In this document: one piece after another, positions 11,431 to 25,155 of the stretch | How positions within the stretch are numbered: position 1 is the stretch's first letter | How the letters are laid out: each line of letters opens with the position of its first letter | Source of the DNA: Opisthocomus hoazin | Taxonomy: Eukaryota > Chordata > Aves > Opisthocomiformes > Opisthocomidae | Reading direction: 5' to 3' | Length of the DNA: 64,000 nucleotides | Assembly: GCF_030867145.1 (NCBI RefSeq) | Contig: NC_134414.1 | Coordinates: 80,466,504-80,530,503, forward strand | The notes under the pieces: generated by a model | Databases searched by the model: none | What the model saw: only the letters and a program-made list of their open reading frames with translations | Told to the model about the DNA's origin: nothing | Made by a program: the position numbers and the translations under genes

Positions 11431-14400
11431 GGATAAGCACAAAATGTACTTTTTTCTGCTCAGTGTGTTACAGAAATGATCTCTGCAACACATAATGGGC
11501 TAAGAAGTGTTTATCCAAAATTTCAGATGGGTTCTCTATGGCTCTCAGTGGTGTAGTACGGCTTTAAATAATTTTAAAAAATGTATCCCTCGACACGTCT
11601 TAGATATCAATTCTGATACTTGTCTCCTTTAAGTGGGTTCAGACAGAATCATTCAAATTGATAGTCCATCTTTCTGTAGGTTACATATTTTAATCACAGT
11701 GATATGGCAGCTAATGGCAAAGACACACGTTAGACAAGATTTTACAAATTCTTAGTGCAGGATCCAGTATTCATTTTGCAGAGAACAAATATCGTGGTTT
11801 CAAAATGGAGGCTTAATAGGAACTCAAATATGAAGATTTTGATTTAGAAAATCAAATCTAAAAAAGAAACTTCTGACGTCTAGTGCACATTAGTTTAAAA
11901 ATGAGGCAAAAATGTCTAGAAAGAGTTTTACCCCAATCTTTAATCAAGTGATTTGTACTTCTTTATGAAAAAACACTTGGATCTCTTTTCTTCCTGAAAG
12001 AGTCTGAATATTATACAGGAGAGCAAAAGGAGACGTGAACAGAAAAGGTCCTCGGAATTTGCTTCCACAGCGTAGCCCAAGCCATGCTCTGAGAGATGCT
12101 CTGGATATTTCAGAGAAAGCACGCCTATTATCTGTTTTCAAGGCTCAGTTCATTTCACCTAAAAATGTGCTGGCAATAAGGTCTCAAGCAGATCAGTTGC
12201 ATATTGTTTCTCCTGCTTCGCCAAGCATTTGTACGGTCCCAGAATTTCCGAAGTAAGAATAGTTTTCGTAAAAATCACAGTTTATTCCTAAATACGGTAC
12301 TCTGTGTAATGACCTCTGCAAAATGTACAATCCCTAGCAATATGCCTAGCAGGAGGAGTCCTAACTTTGCCTCTCACTCCGCAGAGCTCTGAAGCTTGTG
12401 CTCGCTTTCAGAATGAAAACAGGCTCATTGAAGTCGGTGAGATAACTCATGTACTTAACATTTAATGCATGCTTGCATACTGTAGTGAATCAGCCTTGGC
12501 AATAAAAAGAGCCCATAGCAACTGTTAAAGAATTCCTTAACCAAACTTTCAAAAAACAATTTTTTTTGATTACACGAATGCACAGCTCTGGGGTTTTTTA
12601 ACTCCTTTAGTAAGAAATATTTACTTTTTATTTGGAAATCCTCGTATTTTTTTGACTTGGCTTCAGTACTTTAAAAAGTGACAACAAACCCACAAATGTT
12701 TAGCTCTTTTTAATTATGGGGAGGGAAAATTTAATTTCCTGACTCCGTTTCCCGTGTGCACACGAGCCCCAGGAGTTCGTGGCAATCTCTGTAGCTGCTC
12801 GGGGGAAGCTGTTAGCTAAGCACACAGCACCAGCGCAGAGCTGCCGGCTCAGGGAGCTGAAAGAGCAGCATTAGAGGCTGGCTGAGGCCAAGTACCACAA
12901 GGCAGCTTTTATAGCTAAAAATCTAACAGGCACAAAGCGTAGAGATTTATTTAATTAGTTCTCGAGAAACTAGGATGGGATAAATTTCCAGGAATCAAGG
13001 AGACGCCAGGCTGTGAGACTTGCAGTCACTGCGGGGAAGGGGTACCCTCCTGCCGGTGAAGACATCAGCCGTGTTTCAAAGGCCGCAAGTCATCTGCTGA
13101 GCTCCTCGGTGCTTGCCAGAAACGTGGTGGCTGGGGTCTGCTGGGAAGGGTGGGAGGTGATGACAGGTTCAGCGTGGATTTTCCTTCTTCTTTCATTCTG
13201 GAGGTAACTTCAGTACTTTTTAAAGAGTGGACTTTAATATTAAAAAATAAAAATTAAGAAAAAATAGTTAATTACATGTATTCTTCTCATTTCTTTTTTC
13301 TTAATGATGTGTAGCCTACAGTGTGAAGACTGTTTCTGATATTAATGATTTACCTGCATTAAACTTGGTCATGTTCACAATGCTTTTTGACAAACACACA
13401 TCTACGTTAGAAAAACTGCAGTGCTGTCAACTAAAATGATTTTATATCCATCTGGTGGTACCGGTGCAAATCCCTCATGCAGGCATATGTATACTGGTTT
13501 AAACCTTGCTTAAATGAGTTTATCTTGATTTGGTAATTTACCAGTTTCAGACAAATCTGTATAAATCCCACCCTGAGGCCTTAAATCCTTGGTCAGCTCT
13601 TCATCCACAGGGTCTTTCAGTCATACTTTGTGGACTACACAGATTGCCCAGATGAAGTTGCTCCTGCTTTATTTCCCTCCTTTGTTACTCACACTGTCTG
13701 TGGTACTCGGTTTCCCAAGCAGGCAGGGTTTGAAAGTATACCTCATCCCTACCGTACTGATCCTCAATGAGAATTTTTAAACACTACATTTAAAAAGTGT
13801 GTCTAGATCTAAAAGCTCATGAAGGTTTGCAAATTCTTATGTTTGGTTTAAGAAAATTCAAGAGGGTTGGGTGTATTACTTCAATCTGGCAAAGCCCTGA
13901 TGCTGGAAGGAAGGAGGGAAGCAGGGGAAGGGGAAGAGAGCGAGGGAGGGAAATCCATCTGCCTGTTACTGAAATACCAGTGAATTTAAGAACCTACCCC
14001 AGAGAATATCTGCAAAACTTATTGTTATTTTATTATTTGTTGGAAAAGCCACTCAGAAGGATGGTTACTCTTCTGTTGAGAGGTCTAAACTGGACCCATT
14101 TCTTGCGTCTTTTTATCTAACATTTTTCACAAATTTTGAAGTGCTTAGTTTGTAAAACATCTTCTATCACACTTCTTCACTTAAAAAGCTGTTCATATCA
14201 AGGACATGAAAATTATCTCTATATTTTTACTGCAAATAGACACATCACTGTTGTGGGAAAGCTATTCACACAAACTGTGTATTGTCAGGTAAACTGCAGA
14301 ACAGGGGAAATTAATTGGCTCATTTGAAAGGAGAGAAACTCCTCACCCATTGTAGAGTCCTTGCCATCCTAAGACCTGGGGAGGGATTTTAAGAAATATT

Positions 14401-17400
14401 CCTAGAAGTGGGAATACATAAATTTAAGAACATGCGTATCTTATCCTGAACAAAAATAAACTAGTCTACAGAAATTAAGAAAAGGCTTGCTTCTGGTTTA
14501 TCTGAGCCTTTCATCACTGCTGAAGTTAATGTAATCTAGAATGATCCAATGAATAAACGACAACCTTTTTCTTCTTAAATTTTGGATGCGTTACATTCTC
14601 CAGCCAAAATGCAGATCCTCTTAGGACTCAGGCTGGTTTACAGCCTGTGGCTGTGGAGATCCCTCAGAAATAGCTTCCATGGTCCCCCAGCAGCAGCTAG
14701 TCCGAGCTGGAGGTTTGTCATGCCACCAATCCCACCACCTCATTCTTGCAATTTCCTGGCAAAATTCTCCCTCATCAGTGAGTCGAGCCACACCACACCT
14801 GCCAGCAGGAATTTTAAAGAGGAACTTTCACATATGTGAGTGAGAAAAAAAGTAGGATCAAGACTGTGGGTGCTGTGTTCACCTTTTCTAAGCTGATGCA
14901 TCTACTTAACCTTCACCTGCAGGCTTAGGAGAGACCACAGCTTGGCTGCTGATGGACAACCTGAGATCATTAGGAAGCTGACATTGAAAATGCACTTTCT
15001 GTTCTTAGCAGCATCTGCTTTGGGCTCTGCTGGCACCCAAGAACCCTCCAAGCCCACGGGGCACCATGAGATACGCATGTCTGCTTCTGAACTTCTGCTC
15101 TGTTCATCTTGCACCATGTATTGCCCTCCTCTGGAACAGTTGGGCTCACTGCTTGACACGTCCCAGTCACGCAGGGAGAATATGCCCTAATGGCAGTTGC
15201 AGGAGTCTGGGATCCCTGACACTGCGCAGGAATATACTGGCAAGAAATCAAAGGGACAGAAAATCCCTGCATTCAGATTGATGCCAGCCTGTCCTGGAAC
15301 AACTTGCTGTTTCAGGCCTCTGCGCAGATGGAGGCATTTAGGGAGTTGTCTGGATGTATGCGTATTTTCACACTCACCACCTGAACATAGTGCCAGCACC
15401 AGATCTGGTTTTGGGGGGCAGGGCACTCCAAGTTTACTGTGGTAGGGGGACACTGAGAATGACACTAAGAATGACCCAAAAAACCACTCGCAGAGCTAAA
15501 GGTAACCTTTACGGGCCCACGATAAGCATCCACCAGCAGGGATGCCGCCGTCAGCGAGGATTTGCATGAGCCATGCTCAGGTTTGGGGTTTTTTTCCCAT
15601 GGAGTTGCTGAAGTCCCTTTGGAATATTAAAAGCCACATCATGGTGCTATACATATTAATGCGCGAGGATTTTTTTCTATTGTCTGTACCTTTCAGCATA
15701 AGTCTGACTGACAGCCTTATCTATGATATCCAAGCCTTAGGATAGTCTGATTTTTAGATAGGCCACTCTCCCTTTGGCATCATCCTTTTTTATTTTTTTG
15801 CATTACCGGATTTCCAGTTTTAGTGCATTTTCTGTTATACAATGTAGAGCTTAGAAATTGTACTTGTTGTCTTGGATATTTAATGTTTGTGTTTCCCAGA
15901 TGCAAGCGCCAGAATACATTCAACCGATGCAAAAGCCAGAAATGTTGATATTTCAGATAGATTGGTTTGTCACAATGGAAAAGACATACAGCTTTTAATT
16001 TGAGTATTTAATATCTCTATCATTTTAACCTGAGGTCAACATACTAGTTAACATTTTGTTCTAGTAAAATATTATGGCACTGGAATGTACAAAAATGGGA
16101 ATTTTTTGTTTTCTTTTTTTTTTTTAATACTACCATACTGTGCAAATCTTTTTCGTTCATCTACAGAGGGGCTATTGTTGGGGTGGATTTCTTATTTTAT
16201 AGTCAAATCAAATAAATAAGATCAAAACTGTACGTAAGACAAGAAAAATCCAGACTTTTTTTCCTCTCCCCTAGTAGCCACGTTTGTAGCCATATTTATT
16301 TTAAGCAGCCTTGGGCAAAAAGTTATGTGCCTCATTAATCTAAATCAACCTTGCAGGATTTTATGGCAACTGTTGTTGCTGTTGCCACATTATGTATGCT
16401 TTTTCCTTTTGTTCTTCAATATAGTGCTTATGAAGCTAAGGAACAATTGTCACTTCCTATTATGTGAACTAAATGTACAAGAATTGATGGGGCTTTCTAC
16501 CTAATGTTGTTAGTCTGAACCTGGTTTGTTTATTTAATGAACAAAATGTCACAGTGTATCTGCATCCTCCTGACATCTGAAACAGTGGCAGCTGCTGGTG
16601 GCAGATTTGCTGAAAGTGGGGTGCAGAATTAACCAATTCAATTTGCATGTTATCCAAAAAAGGAGCAGGGGGGGAGTGAAGAGAGAGAGAGAGAAGACTC
16701 CCTTTTGAAAACATTCTTTTAAAAAGCACGTATTTTGTGCACAGATGTCCTGAGGACTATTGTATTGTGGGGGGCGGGGAGGAGCCAGTCTAATCCTGAC
16801 ACATAACCTACTTCAGCGTGAGTAGATTTAGAGAAGTTCATTGAGATTCAGGGTTTCAATATGATGCCGCTACCAGATAGATGCTGGATTGGTAAATAAG
16901 AACTCTTAGATCCAGGGGCGTTTTGAAAACTGGGGTTCAGCCTTGCCTCCATCCTCTTACAACAGTCTCTGTTAAAGGGGAGATGCTGCTTTTGCAGCCA
17001 TGCCACCTAAAGAAAAGATGCATTTTATGCCTTCTCCAAGTTGGAATTTATAGACAGAAATAAATGGTGATAATGAACTCTTTTAGAAAGTGACAAAATC
17101 TGAAGACATTCACACTTTCCAATTGTTAATCCTAATAATAACTGCTAAATCACAGTGTTTTGGCAGAAGCACCCAGAAGCTACAGCCACCTTTTTAGCCT
17201 GGGATGGTTGGTGGTGCAGAATGTTTACTAGGCACTGGAAGTTTTCAAATAAAGGTAAAACCTCCTCGAGATTTGTCTAGTTTTAACTGCTCAGTGGGAA
17301 GACGATGTTGAGTCTCCACAGGCTCCAGTCAAAGGGAGAGCAAAGGCAACCGCTCAGGTTCCTTGTTTAGGGTGTTACGTGCGTGTCCCTTGTCGCGGCC

Positions 17401-17689
17401 AATGCTAAATATGCAAAAAAAAAAAAGAAAACACAATCTTTGGGTATATTACATGGCAGTGCAGGGATCTGAACTACTTGGTAAAAGGCCCAGTTATGAG
17501 TATGTCTGGCAATTAAAAATAATTGGGAAGCAGGTTTGCCACTAACTCTTCCAAGAATGCCAGTTATGATATAATGATGTTTCATTAGACATGCTGAAAG
17601 CTGTGAGCTCCGTATGGCAATGGCAATTAGGAAGGATCATAAAGAAGGAAAAAAAAGAAGAAGAAGAAGAAACATTAAAAATATCCCAG
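11431..17689. other. intergenic, no gene seen
   Basis: AT-rich unique sequence. The stretch at 15780-16480 contains several homopolymer T runs and TAAT cores. A short GAGAGAGAGAG run lies at about 16680 and an (AAG)n stretch at about 17655. Open frames are short and overlap on opposite strands, and none has a recognisable domain. Confidence 0.4.
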
Positions 17690-19000
17690 CTAAGATTAGC
17701 ATAGCATTTAATGGCCACTTCATTAGCTAATTGATTTCTTATTAGTTACAGGGAAAAGCCCAGTTAGGGGCTCTGCACAGCTAATTAACAGCATTTACAC
17801 AATTAGTCAGTTGCTCATTTTGTAACCAAACATCCTTGGTATCAACTGTGGCTGTGATGCTCTGGGCCATTTGATTAATTTTATTTTATTTTTTGCTAAT
17901 ATTGGCTTAACCTTCAAATAAAAAATTCACTCCCTAGGGCCCCACCATATTTAATCACAACAGAAAAAGTCTACGTCACAAAATCTTAGGACATGAATCT
18001 GTTCCTCTTTCTTTTATTTGCAAGTTGTTTTATTGGCCCCGTGAAGTCAATAGCATTCAATAAGCAGAATCGTCTGTCTGCCTTCCTGACAGCTGAATTT
18101 GCCCGTCAAACATTATTATTATTTTGCAATTGGCAAATGGAACAATGTAGGTTTGACCACAACATATTTTTTTGCTTATATATTGGGAGAAGTATGCAGG
18201 AGGTCTGGCCGAGATATTTATTTCTAATGCAGTTGCTTCCTACTGCAAAAGAAATGTATTTAGCAGAAAACGTGCTGTTTAATACAACGCATGTTTTCAC
18301 ATTAGCTTGTACCCCGAATTAAGGGCGAATGGGGAAAATTGCATGATGTTATAAGGTCAGAAGGGGACAGGCTGAATTTATGTGGCACTTTGTTAGCAAC
18401 TCTGAGAAAACTGGTGACCGAGAACATAATAAATAACAATAATAGCATTTAATAAAACAAACTAAAAAAACTTGTTTGTTCCTTTTCAGTTTATGGCAGC
18501 ACTCCATAATCTCGCAGCACCCAATTATTATTCTGGCGAAAACTGCTGTCCCTTTCGCTCCCCAGACTCCTATGCACCAAGAAGAGCCAAACTCTGATCT
18601 CGCTGTAGGCGGTAATGATATCCCCCCGATACCGGGGCTCTCCTGTGAGACGGCAGCCTTTTAGCATTGATGCATATAGGCTGTTAGCACTGTAAGAAGA
18701 TGTTGCATATGTGAGCAGAAGGTCAATGTTTTCACTTGCCAGTTTTCATCGGCACACTGGGATTCTCTACGAAATTACCATATGCTAATTAAATAAAACC
18801 CAAACCTCATGATGATCGATCAGGTCAGAGATGATACTGAATCATCAATTTATTAATTATTATGCTTTGTTTTTCTTTCATTTCACATCTCTTTTTTTTT
18901 TTTCTCTTAAATGTTTCTTCACAATAAGTGCATAATGGGAAACTATTTTCATTTGCCACTACAGTATTAATTGCAGCTAATGGAAAAACACTTTCTCAGG
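17690..19000. promoter_or_regulatory. homeodomain-core-rich candidate regulatory block
   Basis: In 17690-17815 alone there are seven ATTA/TAAT cores (GATTAGC, TTAATGG, CATTAG, TAATTG, ATTAGT, TAATTA, AATTAG). The block continues with GACAGCTG near 18090, ATTATTATTATTTTGCAATTGG, ATATGCTAATTAAATAAA at about 18780 and a run of TTATTAATTATTATG near 18850. There are no transposon ends and no convincing coding frames. It looks like a developmental enhancer cluster. Which gene it would serve is inferred from proximity only (SHOX starts about 42 kb downstream). Confidence 0.35.
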
Positions 19001-20639
19001 CACACAATGGCAATTATTTCACTTCTCTCTCTTTTTTTATTCTTTTAATGAGAATTTATTCTGTAAGTGTATTTACAAACAGTGAACTATAAAGGATGGT
19101 CATTTCAGTGTTGTATTCCTTTTTTTATTGTGTACGTAGATAATATGTTTTCTTTCCTCCCACATTGTTTCTTGTTTTGTTGATAATGCAAATCTTGTTT
19201 AGTTGCTTCAAAGGATTGTGAGAATCAAGAAAACCTCCAAATTACCTGATTTTAGAGTGGCATATTGGCAATTTGGGACTTTTTTTTTTTTCCAGCTGAG
19301 GTATTCTACAGTATCTGCAAGCTCTTTCTAAATTCTGAGCAATATCTACCACACTCATCCTGAGCTTCTTTCTGCTTCTATTAAATATAGCAGAAAAAAC
19401 CCATGGATCTGTGAGGCTTTACCAGGTTCCAGGTTACTGAATCAGTGGAAGTGAGCACTTCGGTGCCTCTGGGGTTCTAGCATTTACCGCTACAGGGTGA
19501 GAGAGTGCATGAAAAGAAGAGGAGGGACTAGGGACCAGTAGCCTTGGCTCCAACTCGTATTATCCAGCTTCTGCTGGAAATGGTTTTCTACTGTATTCAT
19601 TAAGTTCCTGCACATTTTCTTTCTGTGGGTTACCTGGATGTCCATATGTGTAGCAGCTACCAATGTATTTCAAAGGATGACAAAAGGCACTCTGCAATTT
19701 CCACCGCAGACATCTATTTTTCTCTTGTTTTTCCTTTGCAGGCATAAATGCTACCCGCTTCGTTTCTCCTATCCACTTCAGCCTATTAGCATTTTAAGGT
19801 ATCTTCTCAAGGTCTACCAGTTAGAAAACAAGACAAACTGAAATCCGTTCCTGAAATTCTTCTCTGCCGCCGGGATATCCACCCTGCAGGCAGCTTCCCC
19901 TACACGAGCTTGGGCAGGATTCAGCCAACAGAAGCTGCACAGCAGCACCTGACTGATGAGAGTTATTTTGTCTGAAACACAAAGGAAAATCATTGCTCGT
20001 TCTCTTCTAGCCCTTTTCTGAAGGTGACAAATATATTTTCTATGCCTATGATGGCTTACAAAGCAGTCCCTTACATGATGCCTGTTGAACTTTGTTGTCC
20101 CAGTCAACAGCTCCCCACTGGGGCTCTGTAAGTACACTAGAAGGAGCTTTTCTGAATTTCAGTCTCATACGGTAATTTTGTGAGCTGCGTCACTGAAGAG
20201 CTTCTTGTTGTGTTGGTTTTGATGAGTTTGAAACACTCATCCCCTTGGGACTAAACATAATTTTTTAATCAATTAAAAAAAACACACCCACCATCCTTGT
20301 AGGTGTCTGGTCAACATAATTTCCTCCCACCCTTTGTTTTCCAAATGCCTGCCCTATTTTCCAGGATCTAGAATGCATTTCTGTTACTCAGACTGAGTTT
20401 GGTGCTCATGTTGAAGGGTCATGACTGTTGGCAAACACAGAAACAGACATTTTAAAGGGGTATCTGGGCTGCTACTCTGAAGATAACCTGGGCAGCTCTG
20501 TCCCATTGCCTAAGTGCAGAGCTGACAGCGTTTTTTGGTATTTGAATAGTACAAATATTAAGGAGTGCAATTTGGCAATCTTCTGATGCAATAGGGAACT
20601 TGGGAAATGAAAGTTATATTTTTGGCTGTGTTGTATAGT
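19001..20639. other. intergenic, no gene seen
   Basis: AT-rich to mixed unique sequence with several homopolymer T runs. No gene, RNA gene or transposon end recognised. Confidence 0.4.
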
Positions 20640-20765
20640 GTAGAAAATCCCTTAGCTACCCCCTGCCTTGGTTTCTCCCTCTGTAAAATGATTATGTTAA
20701 ACCCCTGAACAGAACACCTTGACAAAGATAGGTGAAGACGTACATGAGACACAGCACTGCTGTTA
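20640..20765 (+). mobile_element. MIR-like SINE relic
   Basis: The sequence around CTTGGTTTCTCCCTCTGTAA followed by AATGATTATG resembles the conserved core and 3' part of MIR-type SINEs (consensus-like CTCAGTTTCCTCATCTGTAA, then ATGGGGATAATA). The decayed remainder, up to the 'agcact' near 20757, also follows the family's layout. MIR-type elements are ancient in amniotes. Boundaries are approximate and the tRNA-derived head is not recognisable. Confidence 0.5.
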
Positions 20766-22815
20766 ATCGCTGCTTGAGGGAGTCTAAGCACCGCTGGCCA
20801 TGGGCTGGTGCATGCTGGCTTTAAAGGACATGGTGATGGCAGCTCGGAGGGTTGGCTCAGTCAGCTGGTGCTGAGTAAGGGTCCTGCAGGAATATTCATC
20901 TTCACCAGCAGCAGTCAGCAAGTCGCGTAGAAAGGACACACTGTGACTGTTTTTTCCCAGCAATAGCTATGGTTACTCTCCAACGAGTTGGAGGAGGAGA
21001 AGGTTAGGGTTTTTTTTCCCCCAAATACCTTTTTGCAGAGAATTTCGCATTACGTGGGGAAGAACCACTTTCATAGTTTCGCTCACTGAAGCCTTCTCCT
21101 GTCCCAGTCCTCATTCCCTATTTAAAAAGAGACAGAGCAGCAGTTTTTAATGACTAAAGGGATCTGTCTGTGTGGGTGACAAGCAGGGTTTGTCAGTCTT
21201 TAGGCTGCCAAATCACCCCTTCTCTGCTCTCGAGTTGGCTATGCTGTGCAGTTTCTGGAAAGAAATGACTAAACGCAACTAGAAAGGTGACACAACATTC
21301 GTATGATCATCTCATCAAATATTATAGAAAAAGTTCTGTTGGAAGAAAGAACTAGGTACTCTACAGACCCACTGCAATTTGCAGACCTGGGAAACTCGTA
21401 TCCATCCCAAGAATCAAACAAAGGAGTCTAAACCTAATAAAGAACATGAAACATTAACATTCCAATTGCAGGATAAAACATAAGATGGACAAGATATGCA
21501 GAAACTATTTCTGGACCACACAAAATATACAGATTCAACAAATGATGCATTAAAACTGACAGCGCAAATATGTGCTGACTTCCCGTCCAATGCCTCTCTT
21601 ACCACACTGTCTCTCCCTGTAATACTTTCCTTCACTCTACTGATATAATCAGTGTATGTAAAAAATAACAAAGCAGAGAGGGCAGAAAGAATCTGGGATT
21701 CAGCTCTGCTTAGCAGGAAAGTCAGTGATGGCTAGCAAAGCCCAGCAATTCTCAGAGTGGCACATAGAAGGTGGAATGGGATGATGCTAAAAGAATAAAT
21801 AGCAAAACGGAAACAAATAAAAGTGGAAGAATGGTCTTAGCATACAGGCTAACTGTTGTGTAGGTGGACAAACAGGGAAGAAAACCTCCTGCATACTAAG
21901 GAAGGTCTCACTTGGGTCTGCTGTGTTCCATAATACCTACCAAGGAACGGCCATTTCTCCAGTGTGAGCTGTCAGACTGCAAAAGCAGCAGGATTTCAAC
22001 CTTTCATCCTATGTGAACAGGACCATAAAGCTGCCTGGACGTACAGGAACCCTTCTGTCTTTCTGCTGAATCAATCTCTTCTACAGCCCTGTGAGGAAAG
22101 TGAGGGAATCAAGCCTATTTTCTAGCTACCTTGTCCGAACTTGCACCACACATTTCAGGGAGGACCTGGGCTGCCTAAATCCTAGAGAGCAACCCGGCTT
22201 CCCTGCGTGTGGTGTTCCCAGAGACCCCCACTGAGGAACTGGGGATCCCACTGGTGAGCAACCAGATGGAGAGTGTTCTTAGGAATGAATGTGCTTGTGG
22301 ACCCTTATCTGTTCTCTGAGGGCTGCAACGAGAAGCCCAGTGCCCAGCTCTATCAGCTGAGCCCTGGTTGCCCCCCACATCCTCATGTCCCTGGTCCAGC
22401 ACAATAGGTGATGTAAGTATCCCAAAATAGCAGTAGTTCTTGATGGCCAGGGCGTAAGTCTTCTCCTTATATTGTTATAAGGTCAGAGAGTGCAAAGCCT
22501 TACTTTCTTTTGAAAAGAGACAGATTAGAGTGGACCTGCATGGGTTGGATGTCAGCCAAGGAGAATGTGCTGCCAGGGAAGACTCTCACCTCCTCAGCCC
22601 TGCTGCCTATGCTGTGCCTGGCACTTTTGACCCCGGGTTATGTGGTGTCCCACCAACTAGCAGCAGCTCCAGAAACCATGGACAGACTGAAGATGCACCC
22701 AAGTGGTGTCCAGAAGGGAGCTGCTGGCAAGGCAAATGGCACCGGGCAGAGTGTTTTTAGTTCAAGGGAATTTCTGTCCTTCTTATGGAGAGGGGAGAAA
22801 AGGCAGGTTAGCTAG
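20766..22815. other. intergenic, no gene seen
   Basis: No gene recognised. The short open frames here overlap on both strands. Confidence 0.4.
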
Positions 22816-25155
22816 AATCATAGAATTATCAAATCATTATGGTTGGAAAAGACCTCTAAGATCATCAAGTCCAACCATCCACCCAACACCACCATGCCTG
22901 CTAAACCATGTCCTGAAGTGCCATGTCTACAAGTTTTTCGAACACCGCCAGGGATGGTGACTCAACCACTTCCCTGGGCAGCCTGGTCCAATGTTTGACT
23001 ACTCTTTCAGTAAGGAAATTTTTCCTAATATCCAGTCTAAGCCTCCTGTGACACAACTTGAGGCCATTGCCTCTCATCCTATCGCTTGTTACTTGGGAGA
23101 AGAAAGCAACTCTGACCTCACTACAACCTCCTTTCAGATAGTTGTAGGGAGCAATAAGGTCCCCCCTCAACCTCCTCTTCTCCAGACTAAACAACCCCAG
23201 TTCTCTCAGCTGCTCCTCATAAGACTTGTGCTCTAGACCCCTCACTAGCTTCGTTGCCCTTCTCTGGACACGTTCCAGCACCTCAATGTCTTTCTTGTCA
23301 TGAGGGTCCCGAAACTGAACACAGTACTCCAGGTACGGCCTCACCAGTGCCGAGTACAGGGGCACGATCACCTCCCTGCTCCTGCTGGCCACACTGTTCC
23401 TGACACAAGCCAGGATGCCATTGGCCTTCTTGGCCACCTGGGCACACTGCTGGCTCATGGTCAGCCGGCTGTCAACCAACACCCCAAGGTCCTTTTCTGC
23501 CGGGCGGCTTTCCAGCCACTCTTCCTCAGGCCTGTAGCATTGCATGGGGTTGTTGCGACCCAGGTACAGGACCTGACATTTGGCCTTGTTGAACCTCATA
23601 TGACTGACCTCGGCCCATCGATCCAGCCTGTCCAGATCCCTCTGCAGAGCCTTCCTACCCTCAAGCAGATCGACACTCCCACCCAACTTGGTGTCATCTG
23701 CAAACTTACTGAGGGAGCACTCAATCCCCTCATCCAGATCATTGATACAGATATTAAAGAAGACTGGCCCCCAAACTGAGCCCTGGGGAACACCACTCAT
23801 GACCGGCCGCCAGCTGGATTTAACTCCATTCACCACCACTCTCTGGGCTCGGCCATCCAGCCAGTTTTTTACCCAGGAAAGTGTACACCCATCAAACCAT
23901 GGCAGCTAGTTTCTCAAGGAGGATGCTGTGGGGAACAGTGTCAAAGGCCTTACTAAAGTCCAGGAAGACAACATCCACAGCCTTCCCTCATCCACGAGGC
24001 GGGTCACCTGGTCATAGAAGGAGGTCAGGTTAGTCAAGCAGGACCTGCCTTTTGTGAATCCGTGCTGGCTGGGCCTGATCCCCTGGTTGTCCTTCACATG
24101 CCCATTGAGCATGCTCAGGATGAACCGCTCCATAATCTTGCCCTGCACCGAGGTCAGGCTGACAGGCCTGTAGCTCCCAGGATCCTCCTTACAGCCCTTC
24201 TTGTAGATGGGCGTCACACTGGCGATCCTCCAGTCATCTGGGACCTCCCCTGTTAGCCAGGACTGCTGATAGGTGATGGAGAGTGGCTTGACCAGCTCCT
24301 CCGTCAGCTCCCTCAGTACTCTCGGGTGGATCCCATCCAGCCCCATGGACTTGTAAGTGTCCAGGTGGCATAACTGGTCTGACTGAGGCAAAAGAAGGCA
24401 TTAAGTACCTCAGCCTTTTCCTCATCCTTGGTGACAGCATTCCCCCTTGCATCCAATAAGGGATGGAGATTCTCCTTGGCCCTCTTTTTGTTGTTAATGT
24501 ATTTATGAAAATATTTTTTGTTGTCCCTTACAACAGTGGCCAGCCTGAGTTCTAGCTGGGCTTTTGCCTTGCTAATTTTATCTCTGTACGACCTAACAAG
24601 ACCCCTGTACTCCCCTTGAGTCACCTGCCCTTTCTTCGATAAATGGAAGATCCTCCTTTTTTTCTGAGTCCCAACAAGAACTCCCTGTTCAGCCAGGCCG
24701 GTCATCTTCCCCGCTGGTTCATCTTGCGGCACATGAGGACGGCCTGCTCCTGTGCCTTTAAGATTTACTCCTTGAAGAATGTCCAGCCTGCCTGGACCCC
24801 TTTGCCCTTCAGGACTCTCTCCAAAGGGACTCTCTCAACAAGCTTCCTGAACAGGCCAAAGTCTGCCCTCCAAAAGTCCAAGGTGGTGATTTTTCTGACC
24901 CCCCTCTTTACTTCACCAGGAATTGAGAACTCTGTCATTTCGTTTTTGCTAAGCCCAAGATGGCCTCCAACCACCACATCTCCCACCAGTCCTTCTCTGT
25001 TAGTAAGCATCAGGTCATGCAAGGCATCTCCCTTGGTAGGCTCACTCACCAGCTGTGTCAGGAAGTTATCATCTTCCACACACTCCAGGAACCTCCTAGA
25101 TTGTTTCCTCTATGCTGTGTTGTACTTCCAGCAGATGTCTGGCAAGTTAAACTAG
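22816..25155 (-). mobile_element. CR1 LINE retrotransposon, 5'-truncated
   Basis: This is a non-LTR retrotransposon read on the - strand. Its 3' end, at the left, carries the CR1 hallmark of degenerate ATTCTATG units (seen on + as TAGAATCATAGAAT). Upstream of that on the - strand lie a short 3' UTR, the reverse transcriptase, the linker (NKKYFHKYINNKKRAKENL), and the C-terminal part of the apurinic-type endonuclease (DDNFLTQLVSEPTKGDA, then a degraded form of the SDH block). The element stops at about 25155, inside the endonuclease signature FNLPDICW. It therefore lacks the 5' UTR, ORF1 and most of the endonuclease, which is the usual 5' truncation of CR1 copies. No target-site duplication was expected or seen. 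CR1 is the dominant LINE of birds and other sauropsids. Confidence 0.95.
22901..25155 (-). pseudogene. CR1 ORF2 remnant (endonuclease C-terminus and reverse transcriptase)
   Basis: ORF2 of the CR1 copy encodes an endonuclease-reverse transcriptase that copies the element's RNA at a nicked target. It is broken into four open pieces in different frames (about 25079-24765, 24732-24313, 24391-23906 and 23839-22901), so at least three frameshifts separate them. Visible reverse transcriptase landmarks are [61 protein letters not shown] and the catalytic FADDTKLGG. The C-terminal 312-codon piece ends with the usual [15 protein letters not shown] tail. The catalytic aspartates are still readable, which suggests a fairly recent insertion, but the frameshifts make it non-functional. 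Confidence 0.92.

Noticed and set aside
22901..23839. 312-codon open frame as a possible host gene
   Set aside because: It is the reverse transcriptase C-terminal part of a CR1 element (GVPQGS and FADD motifs, CR1 tail), not a host gene.
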